In this document: one piece after another, positions 43,679 through 50,014 of the stretch | How positions within the stretch are numbered: the first letter of the stretch is position 1 | How the letters are laid out: every line of letters begins with the position of its first letter | NCBI GenBank assembly: GCA_050950345.1 | Contig: JBMNHK010000004.1 | Span: 1 to 64,000, forward strand | Direction: 5' to 3' | DNA length: 64,000 nucleotides | DNA from: Pelotomaculum_C sp050950345 | Lineage (GTDB): Bacteria; Bacillota; Desulfotomaculia; Desulfotomaculales; Pelotomaculaceae | The notes under the pieces: generated by a model | Told to the model about the DNA's origin: nothing | The model's database searches: none | The model's input: only the letters and a program-made list of their open reading frames with translations | Made by a program: the position numbers and the translations under genes

Positions 43679-44002
43679 TCAACGCATTTTTTTCTTCCAA
43701 TCAGGTCCGAGGATTTGTGTAGATTTTTTTTTCAACCAGTCTACCTCATAGGTAAGCTGGCCCACTTTGCGCTCAAGTTCAGCGATGTGCTCTTTACTAT
43801 GTTCGAGTTCTTTTTCGGCTTCAGAAGGCCCTTTCTTAAATATCTCAGAAGCTCGTTCCAGGAACTCTTTCTTCCAGCGGGAGACAACCACTGGACTTAT
43901 CTCATACTTGGCAGCGATCTGGCTGACTGTCTCTACCTCTGATAGAATCTCCAGGACAACCTTGGCTTTGAATTCTGGTGTGTAGTTGTTTCTTGCTTTC
44001 AT
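43679..44002 (-). CDS. IS3-family OrfA
   Basis: 107 residues: HTH_Tnp_1 domain (Tyr-Thr-Pro-Glu-Phe-Lys-Ala-Lys-Val-Val-Leu-Glu-Ile-Leu) and a coiled coil (Leu-Glu-His-Ser-Lys-Glu-His-Ile-Ala-Glu-Leu-Glu-Arg-Lys). An A-rich run near Leu-Lys-Lys-Lys allows slippage into orfB. Confidence 0.92.
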   Translation of the reverse strand: MKARNNYTPEFKAKVVLEILSEVETVSQIAAKYEISPVVVSRWKKEFLERASEIFKKGPSEAEKELEHSKEHIAELERKVGQLTYEVDWLKKKSTQILGPDWKKKMR

Positions 44003-44053
44003 GATGTTAGTATAACTTAGATTTCAGATTGCTTGTCTCACCCTATGGGAGCA

Positions 44054-44245
44054 TTGTATACTGATGCTGTGAACATTCTGAATAGCGAAAAAGGCGGCGT
44101 GTTCAAGGGTGCAAGCGGGAACAAGATGAACGAGGTTAAACCGCATACTAGCTGGGCAACCAAGATTTATATGCGTGGCAGAGCCTACGGCGTCATTGAA
44201 AATGAAAGCAGCTACATTAACTTGTTCTCCACAGCGGTGGAATGA
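44054..44245 (+). pseudogene. 3' remnant of an unidentified gene upstream of the fumarase pair
   Basis: About 63 residues open from the IS3 end: Leu-Tyr-Thr-Asp-Ala-Val-Asn-Ile-Leu-Asn-Ser-Glu-Lys-Gly-Gly and on to Tyr-Ile-Asn-Leu-Phe-Ser-Thr-Ala-Val-Glu. The stop overlaps the fumarase beta start (ATGA), showing translational coupling and a shared operon. An apparent Met further upstream lies within IS sequence and is not original. I cannot name the family; a related carboxylic-acid enzyme or transporter end is plausible. Confidence 0.6.
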
Positions 44246-44748
44246 TTATGAAGAAAGAGATAAAAACACCAATATCAGAAGAAGAGGTCAAATCACTTCA
44301 AGTCGGTGATATGGTCTATATCTCCGGTAAAATTTACTGCGGCAGGGATTCGGTTCTTCCTAAGATCTGCAAGTTGGTTGATGAGGGAAAACTTGGTGAG
44401 ATTAATCTGCAAGGTTCTGTCATCTTCCATTCGGCGGTAAGTCCTGCTGGCGTAGGACCCACATCAAGCAATAAAGTGGAGATTGAAGGAAGCATCCCAA
44501 AACTGTCTGAAGCAGGGGTTAGGCTGCATCTTGGCAAAGGTGCTATTGGTACAGATACGATTGCAAAACTGGACGTGTGCAACTCTGTGTTTGCAATCAT
44601 TCCGCCTGTCACAGCATTGCTTTGGAATAACACCATCTCACAGCGATTGGTTGCATTTCCCGGGCTTGGCATGGAAGCCTTTTATGAACTGGAAGTAAAG
44701 GACTATCCTTGTATAATCGCAGCTGCTCACAACAAGAGTATTTATTGA
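44242..44748 (+). CDS. Class I fumarase/tartrate dehydratase-type beta subunit
   Basis: 168 residues. It matches the Fumerase_C domain: Leu-Gln-Val-Gly-Asp-Met-Val-Tyr-Ile-Ser-Gly-Lys-Ile-Tyr-Cys-Gly-Arg-Asp near the N-terminus, Phe-His-Ser-Ala-Val-Ser-Pro-Ala-Gly-Val-Gly-Pro-Thr-Ser-Ser, and Gly-Lys-Gly-Ala-Ile-Gly. It forms the swivelling half of the [4Fe-4S] hydro-lyase that hydrates fumarate or dehydrates tartrate. The start overlaps the previous stop; the alpha subunit begins 10 bases later. Beta before alpha is the reverse of the common order. Substrate cannot be decided from sequence alone. Confidence 0.9.
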   Translation: MIMKKEIKTPISEEEVKSLQVGDMVYISGKIYCGRDSVLPKICKLVDEGKLGEINLQGSVIFHSAVSPAGVGPTSSNKVEIEGSIPKLSEAGVRLHLGKGAIGTDTIAKLDVCNSVFAIIPPVTALLWNNTISQRLVAFPGLGMEAFYELEVKDYPCIIAAAHNKSIY

Positions 44749-44758
44749 GAGGTGCCAC

Positions 44759-45607
44759 ATGAACGATAGAATTATTGAAATAGTAAGTAGCGGACTTGTG
44801 ACATCCGGCTCTACGTTCCTTCCTGATAAAAAAGCTGCTTATGAAAGAGCCATAGCCAGGGAAACAAACAGCCAGGCCAGGTGGACGCTGGAGACAATTC
44901 TTGAAAATGCTATTGTTGCAGAGAAGAATCACAGCCCGCTTTGTGATGACACTGGTGTTCCACACCTTGTACTTGAAGTGGGCCCCAACTGTCCTGTTAC
45001 CGGAGATATGCTGGAATCTATCAAAGAGGGCGTAAGGCAGGGACTCCGGAAACTACCCGGTCGTCCGATGGCAATCAAAGGCGATGAGGCACACAGAATT
45101 GATCAGTCACTTGGAATGGACGACGACCCTGGCGCACTTAGTGCCGCACCGATTCTGATACGACCAATAGATGAGGATAAGATCAGACTTCATATTATGA
45201 TGTTTGGCGGAGGGCCTGCTATCAGGGCGAAAACATATCGAGTGTTTCATAAACACAACGTGGATATCGTGATGGATGAAATTGTCTCATGGGCAACGGA
45301 AGGTACGAAGCTGCTTGGCTGTACACCTTGTACTATTGCTGTTGGCATTGGCCGGTCTCATTATGAAGCGACATCAATGATGCTTCAATCTTTGGTTGAT
45401 GGTACATATGATAAGCAGTCCGAGTTGGAGCAAAGAATAACGGACAGAGTGAATGCCGCAGGAGTCGGAGCATTAGGGCTTGGTGGTAATACCACTGTTC
45501 TTGCCACATTTATGAAGGTGGGTCCTCAAAGGGCAAGCGGTGTGCGTATTGTTTGCATGCGTCCATGCTGTTGCTTTGAGCCGAGGATTGCTACGGTTGA
45601 GCTGTGA
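44759..45607 (+). CDS. Class I fumarase/tartrate dehydratase-type alpha subunit
   Basis: 282 residues, ribosome binding site GAGAGGTG. It matches the Fumerase domain: Leu-Cys-Asp-Asp-Thr-Gly-Val-Pro (cluster Cys), Leu-Leu-Gly-Cys-Thr-Pro-Cys-Thr-Ile-Ala-Val-Gly-Ile-Gly (cluster Cys) and Gly-Leu-Gly-Gly-Asn-Thr-Thr near 240. The C-terminus has Cys-Met-Arg-Pro-Cys-Cys-Cys-Phe, an unusual triple Cys that may supply the third ligand. Together with the beta subunit it forms an oxygen-sensitive hydro-lyase, consistent with an anaerobe. Probably fumarate hydratase, but a tartrate or related hydroxy-acid dehydratase is possible. Confidence 0.9.
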   Translation: MNDRIIEIVSSGLVTSGSTFLPDKKAAYERAIARETNSQARWTLETILENAIVAEKNHSPLCDDTGVPHLVLEVGPNCPVTGDMLESIKEGVRQGLRKLPGRPMAIKGDEAHRIDQSLGMDDDPGALSAAPILIRPIDEDKIRLHIMMFGGGPAIRAKTYRVFHKHNVDIVMDEIVSWATEGTKLLGCTPCTIAVGIGRSHYEATSMMLQSLVDGTYDKQSELEQRITDRVNAAGVGALGLGGNTTVLATFMKVGPQRASGVRIVCMRPCCCFEPRIATVEL

Positions 45608-45616
45608 CAACAAATG

Positions 45617-45650
45617 CCCCGCTGTTGGATAATAGCAGCGGGGTGTTTCA
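45617..45650 (+). terminator. Terminator of the fumarase operon
   Basis: CCCCGCTG (45617-45624) pairs with CAGCGGGG (45636-45643), then TGTTTC. Good stem, weak U-tract. Confidence 0.7.
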
Positions 45651-45776
45651 GAGCAGCTTGCGAATCAGATACCTGGTAAGTATGTACTGATGCTAGAATG
45701 AAAATAGGACAACTGAAATAGAGATATTTCCTAGTTAAGTGTAAAATTAAGATAACTAACTAGGGGGAACTGTTTA

Positions 45777-46070
45777 ATGGGGAAACAAAAAAAGCAATAT
45801 AGTGCTGAATTCAAGCAGGATGCTGTAAATCATTATCATTCATCCGGCAAAAGCCTAGAACAAGTAGCTGGGGATCTTAAAGTTAGCAAGTCAGCCTTAA
45901 GTAAGTGGGTGGCAAGTGCTAATACAAATAATGGCACTGTTAATCACAGAGGATCAGGCAATTATAGCTCAGATGCTGAAAAAGAAATCGCTCGTTTAAA
46001 GAAGGAATTAAGAGATTCAAAGGATGCGCTAGATATCTTAAAAAAGGCTATAGGCATACTGAACAACTAA
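45777..46070 (+). CDS. IS3-family OrfA
   Basis: 97 residues: HTH_Tnp_1 (Tyr-Ser-Ala-Glu-Phe-Lys-Gln-Asp-Ala-Val...Leu-Lys-Val-Ser-Lys-Ser-Ala-Leu-Ser-Lys-Trp) and a short coiled coil. The codons Leu-Lys-Lys near the end contain A AAA AAG in the correct phase, a classical IS3 -1 frameshift site into orfB. Confidence 0.93.
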   Translation: MGKQKKQYSAEFKQDAVNHYHSSGKSLEQVAGDLKVSKSALSKWVASANTNNGTVNHRGSGNYSSDAEKEIARLKKELRDSKDALDILKKAIGILNN

Positions 46071-46132
46071 CAGGATCTATCTATTCAGAGACATGGCAAG
46101 CATCGAAGGAACGCAAGATTTCTGTTAACAGT

Positions 46133-46942
46133 GTGATCAAATTATTGGGCGTTTCTTCATCGGGATATTACAGCTGGCTAAAACGCACGCCATCCAATCA
46201 AGAAATTCGTAAGCAAAAGATCAAAGCCGAAATAACTGAGATATATAACGAATCCTATCAAATCTATGGGGCACCCAAAATAACATCAATTCTCCAATCA
46301 AGAGGCTATGTTATCGCTGAGAAAACTGTGGGTAACTATATGCGGGAAGAAGGAATAAAAGCCATCTGGGTAAGCCCCTACACCAGAACAACAATAGATC
46401 CTGATTTTGATAAAAAACTCAAAAACATTCTTAGTCGAGACTTTAATCCGAAGGCCCCCAATACAGTCTGGGTCACAGATATAACCTATATTCACACCAT
46501 TTCCGACTTTGTCTATTTAACTAGTGTCATGGATCTGTTTTCTAGGAAAATCATAGGTTGGCAGGTATCGGAGAGTTTATCCGCAGAGCATGTAATAAAA
46601 GCCATTGAGAAGGCTAGAGCCAATCGCGAAATCAGCAATCCGGTAATTATCCATTCCGACCGCGGGTGTCAATATGTATCAAAAAGTTATCTTGAAACCA
46701 CACCGGCAGCGCATTTTATTCGCAGTTATTCAAGTAAGGGTAACCCGTGGGACAACGCATGTATCGAATCATTTCATGCCTTAATAAAGCGAGAATGGCT
46801 TAATAGATATGTGATCAAAAATGCTAGACACGCTCATGAATTGATATTTGAGTATATCGAAGCTTTTTATAACACCGTTAGAATTCATGAGCATTGTGGT
46901 ATGAAGTCACCTTATGATTTCGAAAATGCTTTAGTAAGCTAA
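46133..46942 (+). CDS. IS3-family (IS150-like) transposase OrfB
   Basis: 269 residues with catalytic motifs Trp-Val-Thr-Asp-Ile-Thr-Tyr-Ile, Ile-His-Ser-Asp-Arg-Gly-Cys-Gln-Tyr and Cys-Ile-Glu-Ser-Phe-His-Ala-Leu-Ile-Lys. Coding sequence extends upstream (Glu-Thr-Trp-Gln-Ala-Ser-Lys-Glu-Arg) to meet orfA, as expected for a frameshifted product. Intact in sequence. Confidence 0.93.
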   Translation: MIKLLGVSSSGYYSWLKRTPSNQEIRKQKIKAEITEIYNESYQIYGAPKITSILQSRGYVIAEKTVGNYMREEGIKAIWVSPYTRTTIDPDFDKKLKNILSRDFNPKAPNTVWVTDITYIHTISDFVYLTSVMDLFSRKIIGWQVSESLSAEHVIKAIEKARANREISNPVIIHSDRGCQYVSKSYLETTPAAHFIRSYSSKGNPWDNACIESFHALIKREWLNRYVIKNARHAHELIFEYIEAFYNTVRIHEHCGMKSPYDFENALVS

Positions 46943-47029
46943 AATATTAAACTAGGATTATTTCTACTTTTAACTTGTCCGATAACTTGACAGAAGACCA
47001 TGTGTTAATTTGACCGCAGGAGGTTCAAG

Positions 47030-47575
47030 ATGAAACGTTGTGCTTGGGCAGATGCACACCCATTGCTTCGTGAGTATCATGATGATGAATGGGGCAATGT
47101 TGTACATGATGATAAAATTCATTTTGAATATATATTATTAGAGGTTATGCAAGGTGGCTTAAGTTGGTTGACTATTTTAAAGAAAAGAGAGGCTTTGAAA
47201 GAGGCTTTTGATCAGTTTGATTATATTAAAATTGCTAACTACAGTGAAAGTGATATAGATAGGTTATTGAAAAATGAAAAAATTATTCGTTCTCGAAGGA
47301 AGATTGAAGGTATAATAAAAAATGCTAATGCGTTTGTCAAGATTCAACAAGAATTTGGCTCTTTTGATAAGTACATATGGGGTTTTGTAGGTGATAAAAC
47401 CATCCGTTATGCTGAACATGTTAATGGGTTCCCTGCAAAAAATGCTTTGTCTGATAAAATCAGCAAGGATTTAAAAGCATATGGTTTTACATATTTAGGT
47501 TCAATAACAGTATATTCACACCTGCAAGCTGCCGGGCTTATTAATGATCATGCCAGTTATTGCTATAAATATTGA
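47030..47575 (+). CDS. tag: DNA-3-methyladenine glycosylase I
   Basis: 181 residues with ribosome binding site GCAGGAGG. N-terminal Met-Lys-Arg-Cys-Ala-Trp-Ala, then Tyr-His-Asp-Asp-Glu-Trp-Gly. The zinc-binding residues of Tag are all present: Cys4, His17, and His174 and Cys178 in the tail (Asn-Asp-His-Ala-Ser-Tyr-Cys). Gln-Gly-Gly-Leu-Ser-Trp at about 41-46 is the conserved substrate pocket. It removes 3-methyladenine from alkylated DNA. It stands alone between an IS3 element and a repeat-rich gap; no operon partner. Full length. Confidence 0.95.
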   Translation: MKRCAWADAHPLLREYHDDEWGNVVHDDKIHFEYILLEVMQGGLSWLTILKKREALKEAFDQFDYIKIANYSESDIDRLLKNEKIIRSRRKIEGIIKNANAFVKIQQEFGSFDKYIWGFVGDKTIRYAEHVNGFPAKNALSDKISKDLKAYGFTYLGSITVYSHLQAAGLINDHASYCYKY

Positions 47576-47746
47576 CACACGGGGACGTTTCGAGACCAGT
47601 GAAAAAGTGACCTTCAGTGGTCGCGGACGGTTCTTTTGAGTCAGGCACATGACCCGGAGCCGTCCCTTTAGTCTGAATGGTTATATTTACCGCTCATTTC
47701 CTGTGTAAAGGTGTCCCTTCAATACTTGTAAGATTATAAGCACCCC
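47572..47746. repeat. REP-like hairpins plus a duplicated fragment of the radical SAM gene 3' end
   Basis: Begins with TTGACACACGGGGACG just after tag. From about 47630 to 47746 the DNA is roughly 90 percent identical to 56933-57050, covering the REP hairpin and the last about 16 codons of the radical SAM gene. On the minus strand it still reads Ala-Tyr-Asn-Leu-Thr-Ser-Ile-Glu-Gly-Thr-Pro-Leu-His-Arg-Lys-stop. This is a dispersed partial duplication. Confidence 0.85.
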
Positions 47747-47820
47747 GGTGTATCATAGCCACGTTTTAAAATTAGCTTATAGTCCTTTTTAAACTTGCTG
47801 GAATATCTAATTTTCAGCAT
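47745..47820 (-). pseudogene. 5' remnant of a YafQ-type toxin gene
   Basis: Start ATG at 47820 overlaps the end of the antitoxin remnant. Reads Met-Leu-Lys-Ile-Arg-Tyr-Ser-Ser-Lys-Phe-Lys-Lys-Asp-Tyr-Lys and Lys-Arg-Gly-Tyr-Asp, the standard start of YafQ/RelE-family mRNA interferases. It is cut off after about 25 residues by the duplicated repeat fragment. Confidence 0.8.
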
Positions 47821-47941
47821 TTAAGTCCTCTATAAGAGCGCTGACACTATCAAAAGTTTTACTCATGTTGCGGTTATTGTTGACATCATCAATGGCTGCC
47901 AGTGTTTCTTTATTGGGCTTATCTATGCGAAGAAAATCTCA
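47807..47941 (-). pseudogene. 3' remnant of a RelB/DinJ-type antitoxin gene
   Basis: Open for about 43 residues: Asp-Lys-Pro-Asn-Lys-Glu-Thr-Leu-Ala-Ala-Ile-Asp-Asp-Val, then Met-Ser-Lys-Thr-Phe-Asp-Ser-Val and Leu-Ile-Glu-Asp-Leu-Asn-Ala-Glu-Asn-stop. This C-terminal half, with the toxin-wrapping Leu-Glu-Asp-Leu-Asn motif, is diagnostic for DinJ/RelB. The ribbon-helix-helix N-terminus is missing; an in-frame stop lies just upstream. Confidence 0.82.
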
Positions 47942-48040
47942 GTGGAAGAAAAATGAAGGAAACTGCGGGAATGTTAACGAAATAGAACATCCTAACACCA
48001 GGTGGGCGTAAACATTGGGTTTCATCAACTAGACACGCAG

Positions 48041-48068
48041 GCACACAGGGGGAAGATTCCCGTGTGTC
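48041..48068. repeat. REP-like hairpin
   Basis: GCACACAGGG...CCCGTGTGTC with a GGAAGATT loop, about ten pairs. It lies upstream of the RmlC-RmlD gene. Confidence 0.8.
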
Positions 48069-48149
48069 AAAAAGCATGCGGGGAATACCTCAAAAAAGCA
48101 GCAGAAGTAAAGCTCCGGTATCAATTATTATCGACAAGGGGTATTGATA

Positions 48150-49541
48150 ATGAAGGTGACCAAGACTAAACTTAAAGGTTTGCTTGTCATTGAGACAAAT
48201 GTATACGGGGACAATAGAGGTTGGTTTACAGAAAGTTATAATAAAAAAACATTTGCTGCTCACGGAATAGAAGAGGACTTTGTTCAGGAGAATCATTCCT
48301 ATTCTTCTAAAAAAGGGACTCTCAGAGGTATTCATTTTCAAATCAATCCCATGGCGCAAACTAAATTAATCAGATGTACCAGAGGTGCGGTTATTGATAC
48401 TGTTGTTGACTTAAGAAAAGGCTCTGATACATACAAGCAGTATTTTAGTATTGAATTATCTGCGGAAAACAAAAAACAGCTGTACGTGCCAAAGGGATTT
48501 GGTCATGCTATCCTGACGCTGACAGATGATGTTGAAGTGCAATATAAGGTTGATGAATATTATTCAAAAGAACATGATCGCAGCATTAGATATAATGATC
48601 CGGAAATCGGTATTGACTGGGGTATGCATAACCTCATATTATCCCAAAAGGATTTGGGGGCGCCATTTTTTAAAGATAGCGATGCGAATTTCAGCATCAA
48701 AGTATTGGTAACAGGTGTCAATGGTCAGCTGGGTTATGATGTGGTGAAGAGGCTGAACCTGCTTGGTATTGATTGTATAGGCGCCGGTAGACAGGAATTT
48801 GATATCACAGATCGGGCTGGGACGGAAGGATATATTATCAATCATAAACCGGATGTTGTTGTTCATTGCGCTGCCTACACGGCAGCAGATCAAGCAGAGG
48901 TTGAGCAAGAACAATGCTATAAAACAAATGTCATTGGGACAAGAAATATTGCAGAAGCCTGCAGCAAGATAGATGCCAAAATGGTATATATTAGTTCTGA
49001 CTATGTATTTGACGGGGAAGGGACAGAGGAGCAAAAAGAAGATAAGCCGGCAGCTCCGCTTAACTACTACGGCTACACTAAGGCGCAAGGTGAATTGGTT
49101 GTTAAAGAAACATTAGAAAAATATTTTGTAATTAGGACTTCATGGGTATTTGGGAAGAACGGTAACAACTTTGTTAAGAAGATATTGGAGCTCGGCAAAA
49201 CAAAGGGTGAAATCAACGTGGTTAATGACCAGATTGGATCGCCGACATATGCAAAGGATTTGGCGGTTCTTATCTGTGATATGCTCCAGACTACGCATTA
49301 CGGTACATACAATGCAGCCAATGAGGGTTACTGCAGTCGGTATGACTTTGCTTTAAAGATTTTTGAACTGGCCGGGATAAATATTAGAGTTAATCCAATA
49401 CCGACATCTGAGTATCCAGATAGAGCAAGAAGGCCGCTGAATTCACGCATGTCGAAAGAGATGCTTGATAAGCACGGCTTTAATAGGCTGCCCCATTGGG
49501 AAGACGCGCTGAAAAGGTACTTAGATGAGTTGTCAAATTGA
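48150..49541 (+). CDS. Fused dTDP-4-dehydrorhamnose 3,5-epimerase and dTDP-4-dehydrorhamnose reductase (RmlC-RmlD)
   Basis: ATG 48150 is preceded by AAGGGG at good spacing; an in-frame TTG six bases upstream is less likely. Residues 1-about 185 are RmlC: Asp-Asn-Arg-Gly-Trp-Phe-Thr-Glu-Ser, Gln-Glu-Asn-His-Ser, Leu-Arg-Gly-Ile-His-Phe-Gln with the catalytic His, and Val-Pro-Lys-Gly-Phe-Gly-His. Residues about 188-463 are RmlD: Val-Thr-Gly-Val-Asn-Gly-Gln-Leu-Gly-Tyr-Asp, Ser-Asp-Tyr-Val-Phe-Asp-Gly and catalytic Tyr-Gly-Tyr-Thr-Lys. These are the last two steps of dTDP-L-rhamnose synthesis. Fusions of this kind exist in some Firmicutes. RmlA and RmlB are not in the window, so they must be elsewhere for the pathway to work. 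Confidence 0.93.
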   Translation: MKVTKTKLKGLLVIETNVYGDNRGWFTESYNKKTFAAHGIEEDFVQENHSYSSKKGTLRGIHFQINPMAQTKLIRCTRGAVIDTVVDLRKGSDTYKQYFSIELSAENKKQLYVPKGFGHAILTLTDDVEVQYKVDEYYSKEHDRSIRYNDPEIGIDWGMHNLILSQKDLGAPFFKDSDANFSIKVLVTGVNGQLGYDVVKRLNLLGIDCIGAGRQEFDITDRAGTEGYIINHKPDVVVHCAAYTAADQAEVEQEQCYKTNVIGTRNIAEACSKIDAKMVYISSDYVFDGEGTEEQKEDKPAAPLNYYGYTKAQGELVVKETLEKYFVIRTSWVFGKNGNNFVKKILELGKTKGEINVVNDQIGSPTYAKDLAVLICDMLQTTHYGTYNAANEGYCSRYDFALKIFELAGINIRVNPIPTSEYPDRARRPLNSRMSKEMLDKHGFNRLPHWEDALKRYLDELSN

Positions 49542-49548
49542 CAGGGTG

Positions 49549-49617
49549 TCAGGGGGACGGGGTTGTTGACACTCTTTTCCCACGGGAACCGTCCCCGTGG
49601 GTCAAAGAGTGTCAATT
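49549..49617. repeat. REP-like compound hairpin
   Basis: A long stem: TTGACACTCTTTT-CCCACGGG pairs with CCCGTGGG-TCAAAGAGTGTCAA around AACCGTCC (about 49567-49617), preceded by a second GGGGGACGG core. Located between the convergent RmlC-RmlD and MoaD-like genes, so it can act as a bidirectional terminator. Confidence 0.85.
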
Positions 49618-49630
49618 AAAGCCCTCTCAC

Positions 49631-49891
49631 CTAACCGCCTGAGGCTAAGCTATATACAAATACAACATCACCTTCAGAAAGAGTAGTATCTTCTTTAGCA
49701 AGTCGTCCATTAATAGATGTAAAACCAATATGCTTTTTATTGGTAGTAAATAACTGTTCTAAACACTCATTTAAAGTTGAATTACGCTTGACTTTGACCT
49801 GGAACGGTTTTCCCAAATCGAAAATGTCAGCACAGGCTGTAGGAGGCACGTGGGATCTGAGGGTTATAGTAATAAAATTATCTTGGGACAT
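49631..49891 (-). CDS. MoaD/ThiS-family sulfur-carrier-like protein
   Basis: 86 residues ending Ser-Leu-Ala-Ser-Gly-Gly, the C-terminal di-glycine required for adenylation and thiocarboxylation in ubiquitin-like sulfur carriers. The body has Asn-Gly-Arg-Leu-Ala-Lys-Glu-Asp-Thr-Thr-Leu-Ser-Glu-Gly-Asp-Val-Val-Phe-Val, the standard beta-grasp end. The start has ribosome binding site GGAGGTGAG on the coding strand. It is the last gene behind an aldehyde ferredoxin oxidoreductase; MoaD-like genes often accompany AORs because these enzymes need the pterin cofactor. A dedicated role in the tungstopterin pathway is inferred. Confidence 0.88.
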   Translation of the reverse strand: MSQDNFITITLRSHVPPTACADIFDLGKPFQVKVKRNSTLNECLEQLFTTNKKHIGFTSINGRLAKEDTTLSEGDVVFVYSLASGG

Positions 49892-49937
49892 CTGTCTCTC
49901 ACCTCCTGCAACATCCAGTAATATACATTTAAGACAT

Positions 49938-49977
49938 CCCTGGGGCAGTAAATAAAACCTTACATCCTGCCCCAGGG
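49938..49977 (-). terminator. Hairpin between AOR and MoaD-like genes
   Basis: CCCTGGGGCAG (49938-49948) pairs perfectly with CTGCCCCAGGG (49967-49977) around an 18-base loop. No U-tract on either strand. It may be an attenuator or processing site that lowers expression of the last gene. Confidence 0.6.
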
Positions 49978-50014
49978 AACTATCATAAGTCTTTAGATGT
50001 ATACTTTAATACTC

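Larger units (their letters stand above)
42788..44053 (-). mobile_element. IS3-family insertion sequence, copy 3
   Basis: Long imperfect inverted ends of about 40 bases, beginning TGCCCCCTATTGTCAAGAC on the left and the complement of TGCTCCCATAGGGTGAGAC on the right, both reaching a shared TCTAAGTTA. It carries orfA and orfB. No target duplication seen; the two flanks belong to unrelated genes. Confidence 0.82.
45700..46995 (+). mobile_element. IS3-family insertion sequence, copy 4 (boundaries approximate)
   Basis: Similar inverted regions on each side, GGACAACTGAAATAG...TTTCCTAGTT on the left and the complement of CTAGGATTATTTCTAC...CTTGTCC on the right. The outermost bases could not be fixed by eye. 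It contains orfA and orfB in the plus orientation. Confidence 0.75.
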
